Of a DNA stretch of 5,432 nt, positions 1-4,937 are shown piece after piece (the stretch's first letter is position 1; each line of letters starts with the position of its first letter). The notes under the pieces are model-generated. The model saw nothing but the letters and a program-made list of their open reading frames with translations, made no database searches and had not been told where the DNA came from. The stretch comes from an archaeon (GTDB lineage: Archaea > Halobacteriota > Syntropharchaeia > Alkanophagales > Methanospirareceae), in contig JASEFB010000102.1 in the NCBI GenBank assembly GCA_030019325.1, positions 1-5,432 on the forward strand, in the 5' to 3' direction. The position numbers were made by a program, and so were the translations under genes.

Positions 1-1
1 A

Positions 2-622
2 AAGCGTGTTTTTGAAAGAACACCGGAAGAATACTGGAAAAAGTTAGAGGAGAAAATTCAGAAGATTATACCGGATTCAAAGATATATGGCGTTGATTCC
101 TCAGGACTCAAACAAAGCAAGAGAACTGGAGCATGGTCTGAGAAAAAGAACAAGAGGAAAGACTTCAAAAAGTTGCATATAATCGCAGATTTGGTAAATA
201 AGGCGATAGTAGTCCAAAAAATGACAGAAGGAAGGCGGCATAATTCTCCTGTTTTCAAAGAAATGATGGATGAGGTGGAAAGTGTAGATAAGATGGCAGG
301 TGACCCCGCTTATCTCAGCCGAGATAACTGCGAAATAGTCGCCAATAAAGGAGGGAAACCATATTTCAAACCAAAAAAGAACGTGACCCCACGGCCAAAA
401 GGGAGTCAAACTTGGAAGGACATGATAATGGAGTGGCTTGAGAAACCGAAGAAATTTTTGAGGGAGTACCACATCCGATCCATTATAGAAGCAATGATAT
501 GGTCTTTCAAGTGTATTGTGGGCGATATGGTGCGGTGCAGAAAAGATAAGAACATATTGATAGAGATTATCCTTAAAAAGTGCGTATTCAATACTGTTTG
601 GTATGTAAGGAGGTATCTATGA
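2..622 (+). CDS. IS4/IS5-type DDE transposase, C-terminal part (5' end outside window)
   Basis: The frame is open from the first base to the TGA at 620-622, giving 206 residues of a protein whose N-terminus lies upstream, so no start can be assigned. It is a cut-and-paste transposase with an RNase H-like catalytic core that binds two metal ions. The three acidic residues are visible: first Asp in YGVDSSG (D32 of the visible part, bases 95-97), second Asp in GDPAYLS (D101, 302-304), and Glu in RSIIEAMIWSFK (E163, 488-490). The last lies in a perfect Y-x2-R-x3-E-x6-K signature, known from the IS4 family. The Asp-to-Glu spacing of about 62 residues is short and recalls compact IS5-like enzymes, so the exact family is open. 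No frameshift or internal stop is seen, so the visible part could be functional. The right terminal inverted repeat should lie in 623-680 but cannot be recognised without the left end. Confidence 0.87.
   Translation, partial: KRVFERTPEEYWKKLEEKIQKIIPDSKIYGVDSSGLKQSKRTGAWSEKKNKRKDFKKLHIIADLVNKAIVVQKMTEGRRHNSPVFKEMMDEVESVDKMAGDPAYLSRDNCEIVANKGGKPYFKPKKNVTPRPKGSQTWKDMIMEWLEKPKKFLREYHIRSIIEAMIWSFKCIVGDMVRCRKDKNILIEIILKKCVFNTVWYVRRYL
607..614 (+). promoter_or_regulatory. Consensus Shine-Dalgarno AAGGAGGT at the 3' end of the transposase gene
   Basis: An eight-base match to the anti-Shine-Dalgarno complement lies inside the last transposase codons, four bases before an ATG (619-621) that overlaps the transposase stop as ATGA. 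It is the strongest ribosome-binding sequence in the window; the annotated genes have weaker or no such sites. It may serve the small frame at 619-711 by translational coupling, or it may be chance, because the AGG AGG arginine codons create most of it. Confidence 0.4.
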
Positions 623-711
623 ATTATGCCCCAAACCCGAAAGGAGAAAAACTTTATATAAATGGTCTCACTTACCTCTTAATATATGGAGGAAACAATT
701 GTAGATACTGA
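619..711 (+). CDS. Possible 30-residue small protein coupled to the transposase (doubtful)
   Basis: This frame starts at an ATG overlapping the transposase stop in an ATGA arrangement and is preceded by AAGGAGGT with a four-base spacer, a textbook coupling layout. It encodes 30 residues (start MNYAPNPKGEKLYINGLTYL) with a neutral, Tyr/Asn-rich composition, no membrane segment and no domain I recognise. Against it being real, it runs across the TATA box of the antitoxin gene (653-662) and overlaps that gene's start codon at 686 in another frame. It may be only the decaying or terminal part of the insertion sequence. I list it because the initiation signals are unusually good, not because the protein is recognisable. 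Confidence 0.2.
   Translation: MNYAPNPKGEKLYINGLTYLLIYGGNNCRY
653..662 (+). promoter_or_regulatory. Archaeal TATA box (TTTATATAAA) for the vapBC pair
   Basis: TTTATATAAA is centred near 657 and preceded by a purine-rich stretch (CGAAAGGAGAAAAAC) suitable as a TFB-recognition element. Archaeal transcription starts about 25 bases downstream, near 683, only about three bases before the ATG at 686. The antitoxin would then be translated from an essentially leaderless mRNA. The promoter lies 31 bases after the transposase stop, so it may be within or at the edge of the insertion sequence. Confidence 0.7.
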
Positions 712-916
712 AGGGAGGATAAAGATTCCAGAGTCGGTTAGGAAGAGATGGGAGATCAAAGAAGGGACGGTTATCCACTTTGAAGAGAAAGACAATGAAA
801 TTCTACTAAAACCTGTGAAAAAGGTCAGCTTAAAAGACCTATGTGGCTTGAGCCCTAAACGCACGGGAAAACCAAAATGGGCGACAACAGAAGAGATAAA
901 GAGTATCTGGGGGTAG
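686..916 (+). CDS. vapB: VapB-type antitoxin, AbrB/MazE-fold DNA-binding protein
   Basis: This 76-residue protein has a SpoVT-AbrB swapped-hairpin domain at about residues 2-46: the VDTEGRIKIPESVRKRWEIKEG segment (6-27) is the family core, with the G-R-I-x-I-P turn and the following K/R-rich helix, then the FEEKDNEILLKPV strands (32-44). Such domains dimerise and bind the palindromic operator of their own promoter. The tail (45-76) is the usual toxin-binding region of VapB proteins and would block the PIN active site of the next gene. The start is supported by the TATA box about 29 bases upstream and by the domain beginning right at the N-terminus; no Shine-Dalgarno is evident, as expected for a leaderless message. 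The gene ends in TAG inside the toxin gene with a 40-base overlap, which ties synthesis of the two proteins together. Autoregulation is inferred from the family. Confidence 0.85.
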   Translation: MEETIVDTEGRIKIPESVRKRWEIKEGTVIHFEEKDNEILLKPVKKVSLKDLCGLSPKRTGKPKWATTEEIKSIWG

Positions 917-1323
917 ATACAAATGTTTTGGTGTCTTTCTTTGATGAGCAACATCCGGACCATCCAGAAGCAAAAAGGCTGGAATCCATTCCTAATACTG
1001 CTACAAACCCAACTGTTGTCCATGAAGCTTATCACACACTTGTTTACGCCCAGAAATGGGATAGAAAAGAGGCAATAGATACGCTAACTGTCTATATTAA
1101 TCTCGATACAACGCTTTTCTTGACCCAAACGAAAGAAATCACAAAACTCGGGCTGTCTATTGGATTGGAATACCCTTTGGGCGGTAGAGACTGTTTGATA
1201 CTGGCAAACTTTCTGTTTAATAGCATAGAACGGATGGTGACCTTTGATAGAGCCTTGCTCGACTTTGAGCAGCTCACAATTGATAATAAAACTATGAGGA
1301 TTATAGCTCCACGGGACATTTAG
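877..1323 (+). CDS. vapC: VapC-type PIN-domain ribonuclease toxin
   Basis: A single PIN domain fills this 148-residue protein. The four acidic residues expected of a Mg-dependent PIN nuclease are present: D14 in VDTNVLVSFF, E50 in TVVHEAY, D105 in GGRDCLILAN and D124 in TFDRALLDF. VapC toxins cleave RNA, often tRNA or rRNA, and are silenced by the paired VapB; the actual target here cannot be read from sequence. The ATG at 877 gives a 12-residue hydrophilic extension before the first beta strand and a 40-base overlap with the antitoxin gene. PIN toxins often begin only a few residues before VDTN, so the CTG at 907 is a possible alternative start. It is probably co-transcribed with the antitoxin from the TATA box at 653-662. 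All catalytic residues are intact, so the toxin is presumably active. Four codons after its TAG stop, in the same frame, lies the Thr/Pro-rich frame at 1336. Confidence 0.87.
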   Translation: MGDNRRDKEYLGVDTNVLVSFFDEQHPDHPEAKRLESIPNTATNPTVVHEAYHTLVYAQKWDRKEAIDTLTVYINLDTTLFLTQTKEITKLGLSIGLEYPLGGRDCLILANFLFNSIERMVTFDRALLDFEQLTIDNKTMRIIAPRDI

Positions 1324-1335
1324 CTGGAGAGGAAT

Positions 1336-1482
1336 ATGATAAAAACAGACGGTGGAGATGGGCACATAGATGAAGCAACGGTGGAGATTCTTACAGCTGT
1401 ACCAACACCAACGGTAACGCCAACACCTGTGGTAACACCAGTACCAACGTCTGCAGATTTACGCGTAAATTTATGCTCATGA
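1336..1482 (+). pseudogene. Short Thr/Pro-rich frame, likely remnant of a surface-protein linker
   Basis: This 48-codon frame starts at an ATG closely preceded by GGAGAGG (1326-1332). It reads MIKTDGGDGHIDEATVEIL, then a Thr/Pro/Val-rich stretch (VPTPTVTPTPVVTPVPTS, 1399-1452), then an unrelated tail and TGA. Thr/Pro tracts of this kind are stalk linkers near the C-terminus of archaeal S-layer and other secreted proteins, where they usually precede a membrane-anchor or sorting segment. Here there is no signal peptide before the linker and no hydrophobic anchor after it, so it cannot be a complete surface protein. A decayed gene fragment left by rearrangement is the simplest reading. A genuine small protein, or an extension of the PIN protein through its TAG stop (same frame), is possible but unsupported. 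Confidence 0.4.
1467..1475 (+). promoter_or_regulatory. Candidate TATA box (AAATTTATG) for the HEPN-like gene
   Basis: A weak TATA-like element is centred near 1471, which predicts transcription from about 1497 and a leader of about 26 bases to the ATG at 1523. That leader includes AAGGA (1510-1514), eight bases before the ATG, a plausible ribosome-binding site. The match is poorer than the other promoters in this window, and read-through from vapBC is an alternative. Confidence 0.35.
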
Positions 1483-1522
1483 AGAACCATAATGATTAAT
1501 CGTGAAATTAAGGACTGCAAAA

Positions 1523-1915
1523 ATGAGTGATAAATCCGAGGATTATCTTGAAGAAGCGGAGAGATTTAAAGAAGAGGCGATTAAGGAGCTGGAAAGAGCA
1601 GAAAAGGAGAAAAACGCTATTTTATTCAGAGATGCCTGTGAAAAAGGATGGAATGCCATAATACAGGCTACAAATGCATTGTTTCTAAAAAAGAACTTGC
1701 CACTTGCGAGGAGTCATTGGGAGAGGCGTAAACGGTTGGAAGAATTAGAGCGCGTAGATCCAATAATAGCAGATTTAGGGCTGGTGGACAGATTCTCCGC
1801 AAGGGACCATCATCTTCACGAGCAGGGATTCTATGAAGGAATACTTGACCCCGCAACGGTAAAAACGGAACTTAAAAAAGTTGAGATGTATATAAATGAT
1901 ATAAGAAATTTGTAA
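1523..1915 (+). CDS. PaREP1/HEPN-like all-helical protein with R-x4-H motif
   Basis: This 130-residue, highly charged, apparently all-alpha soluble protein begins with an amphipathic helix (about residues 6-30, Glu/Lys-rich). It continues with a segment resembling the PaREP1-like pattern (RDACEKGWNAIIQATNALF, 36-54), then a SH-containing helix (64-72), and ends with HHLHEQGFYEGILDP (96-110). PaREP1-type proteins are abundant in archaea, are related to HEPN folds, and mostly lack an assigned function. The stretch R94-D-H-H-L-H99 matches the R-x4-6-H motif that forms the RNase active site in HEPN toxins, so metal-independent RNA cleavage is a reasonable hypothesis. No nucleotidyltransferase (MNT) antitoxin gene adjoins it, so if it is a toxin it is unpaired here. 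I chose ATG 1523 because AAGGA lies eight bases before it; a GTG at 1502 would add seven residues. Family assignment is from pattern memory only. Confidence 0.7.
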   Translation: MSDKSEDYLEEAERFKEEAIKELERAEKEKNAILFRDACEKGWNAIIQATNALFLKKNLPLARSHWERRKRLEELERVDPIIADLGLVDRFSARDHHLHEQGFYEGILDPATVKTELKKVEMYINDIRNL

Positions 1916-1934
1916 AAACATTTCACTCTTGCAA

Positions 1935-3257
1935 TCATCCCACCAGTAATAACCTGACATCCATCACGTTGGTATTCGTCGGTCCTGTTTTAATAAGGTC
2001 GTCCAGCTTCTCAAAGAAGTGATAAGAGTCGTTATTCTGTAAATATTCCTGTGGGTGTATTCCGATTTTCTCTGCACGTTGTATGGTGAATCCATCAGCA
2101 AGGGCACCTGCTGCATCAGTGGGCCCATCAGTGCCGTCAGTTCCACAACTGAGTATTACTGTATCGCCTATTTCTGCGATGTCGAGCGCACTTGCCAGAA
2201 CAAATTCCTGATTCCGCCCACCGAGACCATTACCCTTTATTGTTACTGTGGTTTCGCCTCCCGAGATGATACAGGCAGGTTTGGGGATTGGATTTCCCGT
2301 TGCATGAATCTCCTTTGCAAGCGCAGCATGGACCTTTGCCACCTCTTTTGTCTCTCCTTCGATTGACGATGAGAGTATCATAGTATTATAGCCGAGCTCT
2401 TTGGCCTTCTGCTCCGCAGCTTTCAGTGCAATTATATTGCTGCCAATGATGAGGGGGAAGGTCTTATCAAAAATTGGGTCTCCACCTTTGGGGGTTTCTT
2501 CTACCACTCCATTCAGACCTCTTTTAAGCAGATTCATAACCGATTCGGGAAGTTTCAAGTGGTATCTCTCGACTATGCTCATGCAGTCTCTAAAAGTGGA
2601 TTCATCAGGAACGGTTGGCCCTGATGCAATCACATCCATGCGGTCTCCGCCCACATCAGATAAAAGGAGCGAGATCGAGGTTGCAGGATATGCGACTCGT
2701 GCCAATTGTCCGCCTTTCACTCTGGATATATGCTTTCTTAAGGCGTTCACCTCGTCTATGCTCGCACCGCTCTCCAAAAGCATCTCTGTTGCTCTTTGCT
2801 TCTCCTCCAAACTGATCCCCTCTTTTGGAAGAGGCAGTAACGCCGATCCACCCCCGGATATAACAAATATAACCAGGTCGGTCTCTCCCAATCCGTGAAG
2901 CAAGGCCACAAGTTCTTTTGTCCCTTTTACACCCGCTTCATCGGGAATTGGATGCCCCGCCTCATTAATTTTGATATATTTTAAATCCTTTGTATGCCCA
3001 TACTTCACGTTTATAATCCCACCATCTATTCTGTTCTGCAGTATATCTTCTAAGGCGTAACTCATTGAAGCAGCCGCTTTCCCGCAACCCACTACGTAAA
3101 TATGAGCGTACGTGGAGAGATTATAACCCCGATCTCCAACTCGCAACACATCGCCTTCCAAACTGACATGCTTTTTGACTGCAATAATGGGGTCAACGGC
3201 TTTAAGAGAAGCATTAAATATCTCTATCGCATCCTTTCTCAACGTTGAGTCTCTCAT
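1935..3257 (-). CDS. Glycerate 2-kinase, class II (MOFRL family)
   Basis: At 440 residues this is full length for the class II glycerate kinases, which phosphorylate D-glycerate with ATP to 2-phosphoglycerate and so feed glycerate into lower glycolysis and gluconeogenesis. The N-terminal domain (about 5-235) carries VVGCGKAAASM with the probable catalytic Lys60, ISGGGSALLPLP (133-144), the LRKHISRVKGG helix (173-183) and SDVGGDRMDVIASGPTVPD (200-218). The C-terminal MOFRL domain carries SGGETTV (332-338), GLGGRNQEF with the probable catalytic Arg348, the acidic TDGTDGPTDAAGA loop (373-385) and GPTNTNVMDVRLLL (425-438). No motif is missing, so it should be active. In archaea the enzyme serves in branched or non-phosphorylative Entner-Doudoroff routes or in serine/glycerate turnover; no partner dehydrogenase is in the window. 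It converges with the HEPN-like gene (19-base gap) and diverges from the HicB-like gene. The start lies about 35 bases from a TATA element, implying a leader of about nine bases. Confidence 0.93.
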   Translation of the reverse strand: MRDSTLRKDAIEIFNASLKAVDPIIAVKKHVSLEGDVLRVGDRGYNLSTYAHIYVVGCGKAAASMSYALEDILQNRIDGGIINVKYGHTKDLKYIKINEAGHPIPDEAGVKGTKELVALLHGLGETDLVIFVISGGGSALLPLPKEGISLEEKQRATEMLLESGASIDEVNALRKHISRVKGGQLARVAYPATSISLLLSDVGGDRMDVIASGPTVPDESTFRDCMSIVERYHLKLPESVMNLLKRGLNGVVEETPKGGDPIFDKTFPLIIGSNIIALKAAEQKAKELGYNTMILSSSIEGETKEVAKVHAALAKEIHATGNPIPKPACIISGGETTVTIKGNGLGGRNQEFVLASALDIAEIGDTVILSCGTDGTDGPTDAAGALADGFTIQRAEKIGIHPQEYLQNNDSYHFFEKLDDLIKTGPTNTNVMDVRLLLVG

Positions 3258-3287
3258 AGTTTATTGAGGGAGATTGGGGAGGTTATC

Positions 3288-3297
3288 TTTATATAAT
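3288..3297. promoter_or_regulatory. Nearly palindromic TATA element shared by divergent glycerate kinase and hicB genes
   Basis: TTTATATAAT reads ATTATATAAA on the other strand, a good archaeal TATA box both ways. Its centre (about 3292) is 35 bases from each start codon (3257 on minus, 3327 on plus). With a start about 26 bases from the TATA centre, both transcripts would have leaders of roughly nine bases. No other TATA-like element in the 69-base spacer fits either gene. The purine-rich side (GGGGAGG, 3276-3282) lies upstream for the plus orientation and could favour it as a TFB-recognition element. Confidence 0.6.
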
Positions 3298-3326
3298 TTT
3301 TACATCAAGTTTATTATAGAGAGGAG

Positions 3327-3551
3327 ATGATAAAAAAGTATGAGGTCGTTATCGAGCCGGGAGAGGATGGCTGGTTTGTAGCGACTGTCCCTGCATTACC
3401 CGGGTGTATCACGCAAGGGAAAACCTTAGAAGAAGCTTTGAATAACGCCAAGGAAGCAATAGAGGCTTATTTAGAGTCTCTCAAGAAGAACAATCAACCC
3501 ATCCCAGAGCCTGATGTTATTAGTATCCAAGAAGTGAATTGGAAGTCCTAA
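3327..3551 (+). CDS. hicB: HicB-like (UPF0150) short antitoxin-type protein, no HicA partner seen
   Basis: This 74-residue protein has the compact HicB fold, a partial RNase H-like domain: a first strand with YEVVIEPGEDGWFVATVP (5-22), the hallmark ALPGCITQGKTLEEAL turn (23-38), and a helix with NAKEAIEAYLESLKK (40-54). A short polar tail containing PIPEPD follows. HicB proteins inhibit the mRNA-cleaving toxin HicA. This is the short form without the C-terminal HTH or ribbon-helix-helix found in longer HicB proteins, so it is unlikely to bind DNA itself. HicA, a roughly 60-80 residue dsRBD-like protein, normally adjoins HicB, but only 16 bases separate this stop from the convergent glycosyltransferase gene and upstream is the divergent glycerate kinase. 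The start is fixed by the family N-terminus and by the TATA box; GAGGAG (3321-3326) touches the ATG directly, too close for a normal Shine-Dalgarno, which fits short-leader initiation. Confidence 0.83.
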   Translation: MIKKYEVVIEPGEDGWFVATVPALPGCITQGKTLEEALNNAKEAIEAYLESLKKNNQPIPEPDVISIQEVNWKS

Positions 3552-3567
3552 TCATGGTCAAATGAAA

Positions 3568-4731
3568 TTAAAGAATTTTCTTATACACCTGTACTACCTT
3601 ATCCGCAACGGTATTCCAATTATACATCCCTTTGATTAATTTATTGCCGTTTTCGCCCATACTCTTTGATTGCTCTGGATTAGCGAGCGCATAATTGATG
3701 CACCACGCTATTGAATCCGGCGATATGTACGCTTTTATGCCGGTAGAGAAATTGGAGATTAAGTGAACCGCATCGGTACCGATGACAGGTTTACCCGCAT
3801 CCCATGCTTCGAGAACCACGATACAAAATGGTTCGTTACGGCTTGGCACACACACCACATCGCAGGCATTCATCCACTCTGATGCGACTTCATCAGGTGC
3901 ATAACCGAGAAACCGGCACGCATCACGCACCCTTAATTGGGAGGCTCGATGCTCGCAAAAAGGCCTCATCTCTTTCTCTCCAATGAAGACAAACTTGACA
4001 TCCCCTCTACTCGTTAATACTTTTGGTATTGCCTCAACCAATAAATCTGGCCCTTTTTGATAACTCATACGCCCGATGAACAGTACTACTGGTGCTAGGG
4101 GATGGATGCCATATTGCGTTTTTATTTTACCAGGATCAACCTCTCTCTTTATTTTACCTGCTTGGATTCCATTTGGAATTAAATTCAGTTTATAATCTGG
4201 AATTTTATAGAGAAACTGCAGCTCGTCCTTCAAGCTTCCCGAAGTGACGATTAGCGCTGCCGATTCATAGCCCCCGAGCCATTCTCTATGCGAGATCTCA
4301 TGAAATTCCCACCAGTCTCCAAACTTATTACCATTCCGTCCCCATTCAGTGCTGTGATAGGTGAGTACAGAGGGCACTTTATAATATTTCGTGATGGTGT
4401 TCAAAGCGACTACCGGATGCCAATCATGCCCATGGATTGCATCGAATCGTCCGAACAATTTCTGCACGGCATCAAATCGGTCCACCATTGCAGCACACAT
4501 ACGGTCCATTTGCATCACTACTCCACCAGACTGATCATGTCGGCATCGCTGGTAATGCACGCCGTTGATCTCGTCATATTCGCTTTTATCCCCAATTCGT
4601 GTGAAGATATGCACTTCGTGTCCTTTGGCTGCCAATGTCTCCGCAAGCTCAGAGACGTGGGGAGATATTCCCCCTACTTTCACCGAGTAGAGACTTTCCC
4701 ATGAAAACATCCCTATTCTCAACGATTCCAT
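3568..4731 (-). CDS. GT4 glycosyltransferase, glycogen-synthase-like (GT-B fold)
   Basis: This complete 387-residue cytoplasmic retaining glycosyltransferase has two Rossmann-like domains. The N-terminal domain shows MFSWESLYSVKVGGISPHV (8-26), whose KVGG loop contacts the nucleotide-sugar phosphates in glycogen/starch synthases and their GT4 relatives, and HGHDWHP (100-106). The C-terminal domain (about 210-375) has FIGRMSYQKGPDLL with Arg221 and Lys226, the usual phosphate-binding pair, and the E-x7-E motif, E300 to E308, in EPFCIVVLEAWDAGKPVIG. Substrate cannot be read from sequence; ADP- or UDP-glucose with a glucan or maltosyl acceptor is likely, given the divergent GT3 glycogen synthase next door. 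No signal peptide or membrane helix is seen. AAGGG lies nine bases before the ATG (on the minus strand), a weak ribosome-binding site. It may supply primer or side oligosaccharides for glycogen rather than elongate the chain; that is inference from context. Confidence 0.86.
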   Translation of the reverse strand: MESLRIGMFSWESLYSVKVGGISPHVSELAETLAAKGHEVHIFTRIGDKSEYDEINGVHYQRCRHDQSGGVVMQMDRMCAAMVDRFDAVQKLFGRFDAIHGHDWHPVVALNTITKYYKVPSVLTYHSTEWGRNGNKFGDWWEFHEISHREWLGGYESAALIVTSGSLKDELQFLYKIPDYKLNLIPNGIQAGKIKREVDPGKIKTQYGIHPLAPVVLFIGRMSYQKGPDLLVEAIPKVLTSRGDVKFVFIGEKEMRPFCEHRASQLRVRDACRFLGYAPDEVASEWMNACDVVCVPSRNEPFCIVVLEAWDAGKPVIGTDAVHLISNFSTGIKAYISPDSIAWCINYALANPEQSKSMGENGNKLIKGMYNWNTVADKVVQVYKKIL

Positions 4732-4823
4732 CTTTTTAATCCCTTAACGCGCTCATCTTTTTCGAACGCCCTTTGAAGGCGATAAGAAAAGAGTAATGGA
4801 AAGATGCATACCATAACTTAAAA

Positions 4824-4834
4824 ATAAATATAGT
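4824..4834 (-). promoter_or_regulatory. Candidate TATA element for the GT4 gene (weak)
   Basis: On the minus strand this reads ACTATATTTAT followed by a T/A-rich run. Transcription would start near 4803, leaving a leader of about 70 bases, long for this window. The alternative is the minus-strand reading of the GT3 TATA box (ATATATAAA at 4874-4882), with an even longer leader. Neither is convincing. Confidence 0.25.
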
Positions 4835-4866
4835 AGGAGAGTGGATTTTTAAAAAAGTGCCCAGAT

Positions 4867-4882
4867 CGAAAAGTTTATATAT
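4867..4882 (+). promoter_or_regulatory. BRE plus TATA box for the GT3 glycogen synthase gene
   Basis: CGAAAAG followed by TTTATATAT is a strong archaeal promoter: a purine-rich TFB-recognition element and a consensus TATA box centred near 4878. The predicted transcription start is near 4904, giving a leader of about 34 bases to the ATG at 4938, with GGGAG (4931-4935) shortly before it. Confidence 0.7.
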
Positions 4883-4885
4883 CCC

Positions 4886-4905
4886 CTTATTCTTAAGAAG
4901 ATAAG
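4886..4905. promoter_or_regulatory. Imperfect palindrome (possible operator) between GT3 TATA box and start site
   Basis: CTTAT (4886-4890) and ATAAG (4901-4905) are inverted arms around a perfect ten-base palindrome TTCTTAAGAA (4890-4899); the two centres differ by one base. The site fills the space between the TATA box and the predicted transcription start, where a bound dimeric repressor would block RNA polymerase. Function is inferred from position and symmetry only. Confidence 0.35.
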
Positions 4906-4937
4906 CACCCTTAGAAAGTGCCGCCCGCCCGGGAGAT

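Noticed and set aside
101..472. Minus-strand frame of 123 codons opposite the transposase
   Set aside because: The transposase frame on the plus strand carries complete DDE and YREK motifs; the opposite frame is a Phe/Leu-rich shadow of its Lys/Glu codons.
877..1335. TAG codons ending both vapB and vapC as possible pyrrolysine codons
   Set aside because: Both proteins are of normal family length at these stops, and reading through the vapB TAG gives no recognisable extension. No pyl gene is in the window, so ordinary termination is far more likely.
1399..1449. Repeated ACCAACACC-like units resembling a short tandem repeat or CRISPR fragment
   Set aside because: The units are short, irregular and explained by Thr/Pro codons of a linker; there are no constant repeats separated by unique spacers.
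1916..1934. Terminator between the convergent HEPN-like and glycerate kinase genes
   Set aside because: The 19-base gap has no hairpin and only a modest T-run on the minus strand; too little to call.
2401..2898. Open plus-strand frame of 165 codons within the glycerate kinase region
   Set aside because: It is antisense to a glycerate kinase with all family motifs intact, and its translation is low-complexity Ser/Pro-rich shadow sequence without a promoter or ribosome-binding site.
4288..4704. Open plus-strand frame of 138 codons within the GT4 gene
   Set aside because: It is antisense to a convincing glycosyltransferase; the translation is rich in His, Cys and Met without a recognisable fold.
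4905..4921. Hairpin GCAC...GTGC in the GT3 leader as a riboswitch or attenuator
   Set aside because: Only four base pairs close a nine-base loop, and no known riboswitch core is present.
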